Assembly (NCBI GenBank): GCA_002633005.1
Contig: NMRA01000345.1
Coordinates: 371,151 to 435,150 of the forward strand
Source of the DNA: Phoronis australis
Taxonomy: Eukaryota; Phoronida; Phoronidae
Direction of reading: 5' to 3'
Length of the DNA stretch: 64,000 nucleotides
A program made the translations under genes and the position numbers. Of the stretch, positions 54,822-64,000 are shown in pieces. The notes beneath the pieces were generated by a model. That model ran no database searches and had not been told where the DNA came from. It saw only the letters and a program-made list of their open reading frames with translations. How positions within the stretch are numbered: the first letter of the stretch is position 1; each line of letters starts with the position of its first letter.

Positions 54822-55072
54822 TGTCGCTTTCCCAACAACACCGCAACTTTCTTGTTTTGCGATGTTCCGCTCTTTGGGAAAGCTTAACTCCTACATTTAA
54901 TCAAGTCGTCGCAATTCTTCTCAAAATAGTTGAATTGAAGTCCAGAGTTGTGCAACTCCGTTTCAGTGGGAAATGTTAACTCCACTTCAGGTCTGATGTG
55001 AAAGGTAAGTGGAGTTGCTGTGGAATTGAGATAGACCGAAGTCTTCGTTACGGCGTTGGTGGGAAAGCGGCA
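54822..55072. mobile_element. Harbinger-like MITE (251 bp, TAA target duplication)
   Basis: 26-bp terminal inverted repeats, 22/26 identical: TGTCGCTTTCCCAACAACAC at the left and, reversed, TGCCGCTTTCCCACCAACGC at the right. Flanked on both sides by TAA (54819-54821 and 55073-55075), the 3-bp TWA-type duplication typical of PIF/Harbinger elements. Internal GTGGAGTT-type words are also inverted. Non-coding. Confidence 0.8.
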
Positions 55073-55494
55073 TAAGATTTTGCGTTTGGCGACTTGAGCA
55101 ACTTAAAGCGTTACTCAACGCTATTTTCTACGAAATAAGACTTGGTATCGACAAGTTAAATCATGCTGAAATTCTGGAAGATGCTGCTACAGTTATCAAA
55201 TTAGCTGCTGGCTTGTTACTGGTTACTCCGTGTGGCGTACCAGAGTGAGCAACGAAATGCGCACGCTTTTGTTTCTCCCCGGGGTGAGGCGCGGTGTTTG
55301 TGGTGGATGCGACAACATAGATTTCAGTCAAGCTGTGGCACTTTTTGTCTTTCCATGGGAGAAGGTCCTGGCTGGAAGTGTCGCAATTTTGTGAGTGATA
55401 GAGTATGGGGCAATTCAGTTGAAGACTTGCCATGTTTGAGAATTCCTCGGTTTGTAATGTTCACTTCGTCGAGTCTTACTTTGACGAGAGTACT

Positions 55495-55610
55495 GTAGTA
55501 ATTGCCGAGACCACCCGACCCGGGAATCGAACCAGCTAGCCACCCCTCGATAAAACTGGAAAGTGTCGTAACCATTTCGCTAATAGGCAAATGCCCGTTA
55601 GAGAATTGCT
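55495..55610 (-). mobile_element. tRNA-derived SINE-like sequence, copy 1
   Basis: On the minus strand: A-box-like TTAGCGAAATGG followed about 55 bp on by a clear B box GGTTCGATTCC with a paired T-arm (CCCGGG). The A-B distance is longer than in most tRNAs, like a Ser/Leu-type long-variable-arm ancestor. Confidence 0.55.
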
Positions 55611-55931
55611 TTGGCAGAGGCTCATGATATGATTCTACAAATAGTCTTATCAACTCATTTATGCTACAAAATAAAATTAAAACTTTAATGCCAGTGTAAA
55701 TTACAAAGAAATCTTCAGAAATTGATGTTTCAGTGGATTCTGAAACAGCCAGTCAAAGAGATATTCCACAGACGAGTTGCTTGCCAATTTCAAATGTCTA
55801 CTAAAGAAGTTAGACGTACGTTGATGAATCTCTGGTGGCAAAACTAATCAGGTCTAATAGTTTGATTATTTTGGCAGCTACTCTGATATTCCCATCATGT
55901 ACATGTAGGCTCTGACACTACTACTAAGTTA

Positions 55932-55958
55932 CTAAGTACACTTGGCAAGTGTACTTAG
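55932..55958. repeat. Perfect hairpin
   Basis: 12-bp stem CTAAGTACACTT / AAGTGTACTTAG with a 3-base loop GGC. Confidence 0.9.
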
Positions 55959-55965
55959 ACCCTTT

Positions 55966-56820
55966 AGGCTGGCCGCCATTTTGAATTCCAATGTGGCTGC
56001 GGCCTTTTCATTGAGAATTTCTTGCTTGAACTTTCTATAACAAATAAGGTATGACGTGTCGTTGAAAGTTATGAATATGTGTGTCAAACTTAAAATATGA
56101 CGATGTCGAAATTCCTGATCCAACATTTCTTAAAATCCAAAATGGCGGCTACTTACTATAGTGATATTCTAATTTCGATAAACACCTCAAAATTGACATG
56201 TACATCAACTTACATGCTTTTATAACAAAGTAAACAAGTTTGGTTCTTAACCAAACTCAACCCATACTTTGATTTGTTCATTATGATCTCTTCCTTGAAA
56301 TTCACTATCATTTGCTGACATTTTGCAACATTTTTAAGATAATAAACTCTTTAGTCCAAGTTACATACGTTTAGGTATTGACACCAATGTCACTTTTCTT
56401 TGATATGAACAACCAAAAGCAAATATACTTACTATGAGACTCTGGAGGCAGTTTTCAACTGCAATATGGCTGCCGTCACCTTTCTTCGCTGAAAAAATAA
56501 TTTTGGTACGTCAAGTATTATGATTTTTTATGCCAACAAAATAAAGTGCGCAATGCCAAAAATGCTGTCATTATTTTAAAAAATCCAAGATGGCAGCCAG
56601 CTATTATGGTGATACGATGGTACCTAATCTGATGTTGATAAGCGCATCGAGATTGACGTGTGCGCCAATTTTAATGCTTTTATCAAAATGAACAATTTTG
56701 GTCTTTAACCGCTCCACTAAAACGCAAAAATGTTCACAGTCGACGTTTTGATTGAACCACACAATCACCACAAACAAGCAAGTAAAACGAAAGTCTACTT
56801 CTCTGCCTTTCGACTCCATT
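55966..56820. repeat. ~450-bp tandem repeat, two diverged copies
   Basis: CCAAAATGGCGGCTACTTAC..GTGATA at 56138 recurs as CCAAGATGGCAGCCAGCTAT..GTGATA at 56584. Both are followed by GATAA(A/G)C, an ATTGACRTGT segment, ATGCTTTTAT and TTTGGT. Preceding GCCATTTTGAATTCCAATGT and its counterpart near 56455 extend the unit. Confidence 0.75.
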
Positions 56821-57911
56821 CCTGGTTATGATTGCCTTATTCTCTCGACACGTCATCTGTGAATGTTTTTGCGTCTGTCTTTACTTTTGTTCACGTTCGA
56901 TGCAGTTAAGCTCTAATGTGTAAAACTGTCTATTCAAGATCTAGTTAAAGCCGGAAGAAAACTGCAGAAATGAAGAGGAAGAGTTTTAACAGAAACCTCC
57001 AGTAAGTTCAAGTAACACAACCAGAAGGTGTCCCAACAACCCTTTTTGAACTTTATGCCCAGCGAGAGGCTTAGTGTACGAAACGAGACGAAACGAAAAG
57101 AGGGTTTATAAACTGTCATTGTTTTGCCGAGCAAACTAAAAACGGTAGAAAGAAGCCTACGGTGAAAACTTGTTCAAGGCACTGTCTTATAACTAAGTTG
57201 AACATTTTTCCAAATCTGCGCATCATCCTTAAATCCGTAAAATGGCGATTCAAATCTCCTGAAGGTGCGCTTCAAAAATTTTGTTTGCATGTTTTTAGAT
57301 GTTTATGGTATTTTTTGCCTAGGGAGCAGAGACAGCAGAATAACGGTAAAACACGTGCAGGGTGCCGTCTTTATAACTAACAGACCCGACTGCACAGGGG
57401 CAACATCCAGTGGTGTTATTGCATAGATGTATCGCTGTGATGATGAGCTTGCATGACATTCATCGAATATCACTACTGAAAGTGTTGTCTTTTCTGTACG
57501 GGATTTGTGTTCAATGTAATAACACAATGCATCGGCTTGCAGATTAGGAGACAGCTCTTATTTATCAGATGAGGATTGTTATATAATTACTGAGTCAAAC
57601 GTTCATTAAAAATCAACATGTTGCTGTCCAGACCAAATATGTGATAATTACCAAGGCAGTCACTTCGTCGCAGCTTTTACAAAAAGTGCCAAGATCGACA
57701 CCCTGTAGAATTTTCCAAACTTTCGATGACTTGGCTCTGTAATAACAGCGGACAGGAATGGACAATTGATTCCAAGTTTCGCGAACATAGAAACATGAGA
57801 CAATTCCGAGAGCTGCGTTTCAAACATGACAAATTGTCCAAATCGTGCAACATTTACACTTGAATGACGTTGAATTACCGTAATCTACAGTTGTTCTATT
57901 TTGTTTTACAG

Positions 57912-58175
57912 AATTCTGTTCGTGGCATTAATATTATGCTGCGTGGCGTGGTATTACTTGGCCCTGCATTGGGTGTTGCTACCCAGTCAACATTCCAAAA
58001 ATGTAGAAGAAAAAAAGACGAACAAGTCCTTTCTGTATTATGTTCAGACATTGTCTTGTTTGTTTGAGTACTATCTCCAGCCAGATTTACTTGGAAATGC
58101 CTCTTTGTGCGACTGTGATGTTTTGGTACTCAGCTATAAGACAGAATGCTTACAAAATAATTTCCCACATATCAG
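57912..58175 (+). CDS. Glycosyltransferase-like gene, TM-anchor exon
   Basis: Encodes the membrane anchor, a Lys-rich stem (EEKKTNKSFLYYV) and SLCDCDVLVLSYKTECLQNN. Donor ATCAG|GTGAGT. Open throughout. Confidence 0.6.
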
Positions 58176-59454
58176 GTGAGTTGGGCAAAATCACGGTCAC
58201 GCGACTAGTGACTGATTTTGACATCATGACTGGCCTGGGCGCAATAAAAACTCTTGCTCTCTCAAGACACATGAAAGAAGGCATAGCTTACAAAAAGCAC
58301 ACTCGATGGGGTTTCTCAAAGATGATGAGATTCAGCAAAGCTATGTCTTTTTACCTAGTTACATCCACCGGAAAAAATTAAATTGACTAAAATTAACTAA
58401 AAATTGCGATTCTTGCCTTTTTGTACCTACATGTAAAATCGCAAATTCACGACTGCCCCTGTACAAGAGTGGAGACAAGATTCCAAATGCTCTTGCACTC
58501 TATATTCAAGAAATTTAGGTTAAAATATGTCATTTCCAACCAGGTGTTTGCCAATTTCCACTCGACTGAAGGATATTCGTGCCAAAATTTGCCCACTGCA
58601 TGAATAAGGACGTGTTCTGAAAATGGCGAGACTTCCGTATCCGGGTAGATAAGAGCAGATGCCAATTTTCTGGACTTCATTTACTCAAAACAACTACTGC
58701 TAAATGCCATTCGTGATAATCACGTCCCATTTAATCCACAAAATTACCATCAAACCTGATCCACATCCCATCGAAAAAGACGAGAGGTCTCTGAAGATCT
58801 GGGAAATCGAAAAGGTAATCCAGAAAACCAGGTTTAACTGTTAATGACCCGAACCGCTTATTCATGGGGCCAGCTACCTGAAAATGTGCCTATATGGGTT
58901 TCATTCTTCAAAGATTTCATATAACCAACTGAAGCATCAGCGGATGTGGTCAAGGGATGGCACGTGCTCCGGGAGCAACTTCTAAAGAGGCGCGAAAAAA
59001 TTGGGGTGACGAAAACAGGTAGCGACAGAGGACCGCCCGTGAGATTTGAGGGCAGTTGTTCATACTAGGGTCATAAAGTGCAAAATAGGATTACACAATC
59101 ATCCACGTAAATCATAATGTACTCGAGTAGAGAATGATAGACACTTACTTAGAGTTCCTACTAAAGTAGAGCGGATTATTTTTTAATGTTAAAAATAATT
59201 TTGAGTTCGATTTCGAGTAAAAAGATTAGCCCCCGGGCCGTAGTCTCCATTTTGCTAGGTGTGGGTAGAACCAATCCTTCCAATCCACATTTTACTACGC
59301 TTTTAAAAGCAGTGTGCAAAGCATTTAGGCGGTATACGATTAACAAAGATGTACATTCTCATACGCATGTCGCAGGTGAGGATAATGAAGAGGTTATTAC
59401 CGGAGCTCTGCGATAATTTTTAATTCTACGAACAATTTGTGCATTCGATTTCAG
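58176..59454 (+). other. Intron of the glycosyltransferase-like gene
   Basis: 1.3 kb. Contains the TCGAGTAAAAAGATT dispersed repeat at 59119-59245. No exon-like ORF is supported. Confidence 0.55.
59119..59245. repeat. Dispersed repeat (TCGAGTAAAAAGATT family)
   Basis: Second clear member with 42310-42420: ACTCGAGTAGAGAATGATAG, AAGTAGAGCGG, GATTTCGAGTAAAAAGATTA and CCCGGGCCG. Confidence 0.6.
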
Positions 59455-60239
59455 GTATATATTCTCAAACAGAGTGACTTGGACAACGGGTCGAAACCTG
59501 TTGTACAGAAGCGCGAACATACTGATGGACCATTACAATCAGTATACCTACCACACCTTCATGGACGAAGATATGCTTTGCAATTGGTCTGAAGGGCCTC
59601 ACTTTGATGCCAATGTCAATCGACCAAATTTATCACCAATGCGGGCGTTCGAACAATTTTTATTACAAAATCTACCCGTTCACGGCAGCCCGCTTTACGT
59701 TGAAACCGAGGGATCTTGTAACAGCAGCATCAAATACGACATGGAACAGTTAATGAGAAAGTGTTTGTGGTTCTCGATGCGCACAACTTAACGGAACACT
59801 TCCTGCTATTTGTCTCGCAATTGACACGAGCGCTGCTGTCGCCAGTTTTCACAGGCATGCCATCGACAAGCTCTTGCCATACGATGAGCAATACGAGGCC
59901 AAATCTTGGTGGGTGTCTCAACAGATTCTGCATGTTCGATTGTACGTGAGGTTCCACAAACAAAGTTTGACTTTCCTTCCAGTAACAGTTTGCAATCCGT
60001 CCCACTCCAAGTACCCTCGCGGGTTGATCTCGTACCAAGAAATAGTAAACGCAGAGAAATTATTGTCGCCTCTTTCCAAACGAAACTTGTCCATTTGGTT
60101 CGAAGCGAACAAGATATTTGGCAAGCCGTATGGAGTACCCACGTGCCATATGATGCTAGACCCGACCATAAAGAGGACACGGAACTCAAATACGGAGATG
60201 TACATCATGGATAGCATTAACTCCAAGCGTTTTAATTAA
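59455..60239 (+). CDS. Glycosyltransferase-like gene, catalytic exon with frame break
   Basis: Frame of 59456 is open to 59791 (catalytic DED region); the frame of 59757 is open to 60239 (WWVSQQ..VTVCNPSHSKYPRG..GKPYGVPTCHMML). A third frame is also briefly open over the break (VFVVLDAHNL). Confidence 0.55.
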
Positions 60240-62376
60240 AATTCGGCACACTTGTTAGGCTGCCTGTGATATGTATCCGTCTGGGTGCGCTCTCTATGGT
60301 ACGGACTTTTTTCTTTAATTATCTTTTATTGAACAAGGCACATTTAAACAAAAATACACATTGAGCTCACTCGGACATCCACATCCACACAAACTTTGAC
60401 CATTTTGGGAATCTGTAGCAAATCAAAATTGGACATATCTCCGTTATTGCACTTTATATTTGTTTCACCTCTGTATGATTATACACCTTACTTTCACGGG
60501 TAAATACATCATTGACCATTGCTCTTGGAGTTCGTTTTTCATTACAGGTTCTAAGGGACATGGATATGATGTGGGCTGTTGATAATTATTACCTGTACAG
60601 TGTTACGTTTTGCGCTGCGAACTGTGTTCTTCAGCCAATCACCTTGTTCAGGGTGGCGTTCAGTAACTCTAGGACCTCGCTAAAATCAAGCCAAAATCAG
60701 GTGTTTCCATTTGAAATACACCGCCGTTTTTACAATATTCCACACACCTCAAGCAAAATACCTTATCTTCATTCTCGGAAACTTCAGATACGAAATATGT
60801 TACACTAGTTTTTGGCCAATAAACAGGAGAAAATTAAAAATAAAATCTGAGGCGCGATTCACATCCAAATCAGACCCACGGTGAGAGCTCACTCAACAGA
60901 AATGTTGTGTCATATGGTTTGCCGCTTGCCAATACTGCTGATGTACTGTGATGTTCATTTGGTATTATGATTGTATTTCCGGTCAGGGACATTGTTCCTG
61001 ATGCTAGCTTATGTCAATAAACCGAAACGTTGACTTGGATATGAATGACGTCTCAGTTTTTATTTTCGACGAAATTATCGTGTAGCGAGAAAAAAAGATT
61101 TAGCAGAAGCACCTTCAACCGCTTGCAAATTTGTGTATTATCCGAAGTCAAAGGCTATAGGGCTGTCACTCAGGGAAATCTCCCGCCCGTCGTAGAGCAG
61201 TTCCGTAGGAAAACTCAGTCCTCCATTCACTGATTCGCGATAACATTGAATCAACGAGGTATACATATCAAAGAATGATGCCGTGGAAACGAAGACAAAA
61301 CTGGGTGTTCATCCAGAGTGAGTTGTGTGTCTGCATGCAACTTGATACGACCGTAGAGAACGAATGCACCAATTCCGAATCGCCGCACTGCCTCAGTGGA
61401 TTTGTGCTCATATACATAAGAAGTTATTAAGAAATCCTGACAAAAATTCATGAATTTGATTGGTAAATCGACATTTCGCTGTTTTTATTTCGTTTCCACG
61501 GAGCGCTTTAACCACCGATTCGATTTCTATTGTCCATTTTGTACTTGGTTTCTTGGTATCGTCTCCCCGGCGTGTGGTGTGTATCAAAGTGAACTGTTGA
61601 TCTACTTAACTGCTGATCACGCCTTTGACCGAGCTCGATTCACAAAATTAAAGCGTTTTCAGTTTTTCCACTGGTTTCGAAAGGAGCGTGGTGGTGCACG
61701 CGAGTTTGAGATCCCCCATTGCCTGGGCTTTGGAAAGTAACGTAGTGGTAAATGATTGCAGCGGATGCGGAGCCCAGCTCCGCAATGAAATGTCATTGTG
61801 TGATGTCAGTACAAGAAGAATTTTGTATAATTTAACATATTCCAATCACCAGTTATTGCGTTAGGAAGCGGACACATCAGGAGAGGGTCTCAGACTATTC
61901 GTTAAACTTGAATTCTCCGGCTCCAGGCACTAACATGGAAAAAATATAAAAAATTTTGAACCCGTTTAGACCTGATTAACTAGCACGAAATTTCCGTCAC
62001 TATCTTTTATTGTATATTCTTGATCAACGTAAATCAGTTGGATCAGCATTAGCCTACAGAGCTGACGATTTATTCACCCATTCCATGCAGACGACTACTG
62101 ACATAACTAGACTGGTCTATGGTTCATTACACTACCAGCTATAACATTAACACAATAAAATGAATAAAATGCATCGTTTATCCACCCATTTCATCAATGT
62201 TTACTGGCGCTTCGCCATTCTAGCTGGGGGTAATAGTAACGGGTACACCTAACTAATAGCGGAGTTGCAACGCCGCCATATTGGAAATGGGTCAGAATGT
62301 TGCATTGTGGTTAAGCCGGTAAACAAGTACGTCGGTAAGCGTGGGAGCGAACCGGCCACAGGGAGGTTTACGTGTT
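60240..62376. other. Stretch 3' of the glycosyltransferase-like gene
   Basis: No confident gene. An exon-like ORF follows TTTTTCATTACAG at 60549 (VLRDMDMMWAVDNYYLYSVT..) and ends before AATAAA at 60820, but it has no recognised partner. ORFs at 61450-61740 show no family signal. Confidence 0.4.
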
Positions 62377-62415
62377 GTGTGCCTGGCATGCTATAATACC
62401 AGTTAGCGAGATAAA
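62300..62415 (-). mobile_element. tRNA-derived SINE-like sequence, copy 2
   Basis: Minus strand: A-box-like CTCGCTAACTGG then, about 55 bp on, B-box-like CCGGTTCGCTCCC. The layout matches 55495-55610. Confidence 0.45.
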
Positions 62416-62867
62416 GAATTTAGTTACTACCTGTTTCCCAAGGATCAAGAACTGCGTTAAACATGGGTCAGGGACATCGGTAAAGCTGGTACCAAAGGCC
62501 GACTTAGTGAATTCTTTCCGACTTCGTAGCATAAAGTATGCAGCGCTCATTTTGAGGGCGGCAAGAAAACGTATCTTGGAAACTGCCCAACAATATCTCC
62601 CTTCAAAGAAACAGTAACAAATACTCCACGGCGGTTGGTAGTGAAAAAAAACTTGTTTTCGCTTGACCAGAACCAAGCCAACATGAGCAATTTTGAGGAT
62701 AATGCCACATAAAGTTCTGGCTAGTATGTTCTACCGCGGTTACCAACGAAATCGCGGGTTTCCAAACTCGTCACGACATAACACAGACTTGTGGCCGTGG
62801 TGTTTCTTGCTGATTATGACTGAAGTAAAATCTCCTTAACAGAGAATTCCAATGCAAAACTAGAAAG

Positions 62868-62892
62868 ATTATTGTCACGGCGTGACAATAAT
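62868..62892. repeat. Near-perfect palindrome
   Basis: ATTATTGTCACG / CGTGACAATAAT around a single G; it lies at the edge of the satellite array. Confidence 0.9.
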
Positions 62893-62919
62893 GGACTCTG
62901 CGCGTGTGTATGAAACGAA

Positions 62920-64000
62920 TTGTTAACCAATTTGAAAAGGAATTCTTTAAAATTGTAGGAAAAATAACATGTTAATATTTTGATAACCTTTCCACTAATT
63001 GACCTCTTTCGGTGCATTATGAGCCCGGATGAGGGAATAATTGTAAACTCGATTAAATGTGTGATTAATGCTAAGAATCACAGATGTTTTACTTTAAGCA
63101 CTTTAGAATACAACATGAATGAATTGGTCAAACTTTCAGAAGAAAAATGCACGTAATGACCCCATGTGTGCACCAAATGACCTGATAATTTAGAATTCAA
63201 ACTCAATCACATTTACTAAACAGATATTTAATTTTGAAGTCTCTAGCTCAAAATCTAAATTTGCACTCATTGACCATCAACTTTTCTGATTGGTTAGGCC
63301 TATTGCATAGTAAAGTAGGACGTTCGATTGGCATGGTGACTTACATCAGTGTGCTGAACTTGAAAAGAATTCCTTGAAAAATGTAGGGGATATAACATTT
63401 TGAACGTTAGATGACCTTTGCATTAACTGACCCTATCCGGTGCATTATAAGCGTCTTTAGGAGAATCATTGCAAACACCGTGAAAAGTGTGTTTAATGCT
63501 GAGAATCACAGTTGTCTAACGGTTGACACATCAGAATACTTGGTGAATGAAAAGGACAAATTTTCAGAAGAAAAATGCACCTAATGACCCCATGGTTGCA
63601 CTAAATGACCTGAAACTTCGTATTTCAAATTGAATTAGACGTACCAATCAGACTTGTGAATTTGAAATGTCTAGCTAAAAATTTTAGTTTGCACTCAATG
63701 ACCTTTGACCTATTATCTCTGATGACCCTATTGCTTTAGTAAGGTAGGGTATTTCATTGGCATGTGGGTTTACACCAATGTGCTGGAATTGATGAGAATT
63801 CCTTGAAAAATGTAGAAGAAATAAAATTTTCAAAAGTAGATGACCTTTGCACTAATTGACCCTATACAGTGCATTACAAGCCCTTTTAGTATATGCCTGA
63901 TTATGAAACCTGAAGCTCAAAAATCACTTTTGCAATTAATGACCTTTGACCCGGAAACTCGGTTCCTTTGATACGGTTGGAATTCCAAGTAAATTTGGGA
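62920..64000. repeat. ~428-bp satellite array, continuing off the window
   Basis: Landmark GTGCATTA(T/C)(G/A)AG at 63012, 63440 and 63869 (428 and 429 bp apart). Each unit also carries GAATCACAG, AATGCACNTAATGACCCCAT, TGACCTTTGACC and GAATTCCTTGAAAAATGTAG. No coding potential. A single copy is in GEMIN5 intron 25 (33440-33890). Confidence 0.9.

Larger units (their letters stand above)
57912..60239 (+). pseudogene. Glycosyltransferase-like type II membrane protein, frame-broken
   Basis: Two exons, 57912-58175 and 59455-60239, joined in phase (..QNNFPHIR-YIFSNRVTWTTGR..). Acceptor ATTTTGTTTTACAG before 57912 implies a further upstream exon with the start. An N-terminal membrane anchor (ILFVALILCCVAWYYLALHW) is followed by a luminal region with two N-glycosylation sequons (NAS, NSS). 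WTTGRNLLYRSA then YTYHTFMDEDML resembles nucleotide-sugar GT-A enzymes, where the DED would be the metal-binding DxD. The frame runs out at a TAA (59789-59791) while another frame continues LNGTLPAICLAIDTSAAVAS then FHRHAIDKLLPYDEQYEAKS, with WWVSQQ, up to NSKRFN and TAA at 60239. So it is either a pseudogene or has a 1-bp error near 59757-59791. The exact enzyme family is not identified. Confidence 0.55.

Noticed and set aside
59806-60226. Minus-strand ORFs of 127 and 102 codons
   Set aside because: Antisense shadows of the glycosyltransferase-like exon, which has protein-like motifs on the plus strand.
60549-60808. Possible extra terminal exon (VLRDMDMMWAVDNYYLY..)
   Set aside because: Good acceptor, but the preceding exon already ends in a stop, no donor pairs with it, and the AATAAA would be only 12 bp after the stop.
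61450-61740. 96-codon ORF
   Set aside because: No family signal or splice context; the opposite strand is also open.

Overview
This is an animal nuclear genome window. Genes are broken by GT-AG introns, intron-rich genes are separated by large non-coding stretches, and the DNA is AT-leaning and full of dispersed and tandem repeats and foldback elements. The two best-recognised genes, SSR3 (TRAP-gamma) and GEMIN5, are clearly metazoan. Together with the dense MITE and SINE debris and apparent high heterozygosity, they suggest a marine invertebrate, perhaps an invertebrate deuterostome. That placement is inference; nothing in the window fixes the species.

Layout. (1) 316-1513 (+): a small two-exon gene for a 114-residue SAM-like protein. 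(2) 1745-5597: a roughly 1.9 kb tandem duplication whose two copies meet at the only N in the window (3731). Each copy carries an intact SSR3 exon 1. (3) 3383/5249-9105 (+): SSR3, four coding exons, 183 aa. (4) 10976-36015 (+): GEMIN5, at least 27 coding exons recovered by hand-splicing, from the N-terminal WD40 propellers through the TPR-like helical region to the C-terminus. One exon near 34.0-34.25 kb is unresolved and shows a frame break. Two successive introns (after exons 9 and 10) appear to use GC-AG splice sites. (5) 38393-40258 (-): a single-coding-exon gene for a 621-aa, mostly disordered, Lys/Ser/Pro-rich protein I do not recognise, convergent with GEMIN5. (6) About 40.4-57.9 kb: no supported gene; it holds MITEs, SINE-like and LINE remnants, a (CATA)17 microsatellite, a 30-bp minisatellite and roughly 450-bp tandem repeats. 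(7) 57912-60239 (+): a type II membrane protein resembling a nucleotide-sugar glycosyltransferase, with a reading-frame break around 59760-59790. (8) 62920-64000: a roughly 428-bp satellite array, with a dispersed relative inside a GEMIN5 intron.

Functional links. SSR3 is a subunit of the ER translocon-associated (TRAP) complex. GEMIN5 recognises snRNA in the SMN complex. They are neighbours but not a pathway, and nothing indicates an operon. I found no CRISPR array, rRNA gene, canonical tRNA gene or obvious new multi-gene system. The most unusual signals are structural: the exon duplication at the gap, paired GC-AG introns, a trimeric higher-order repeat with nucleosome-sized monomers, several unnamed foldback and TIR element families, and two gene models with apparent frame breaks.
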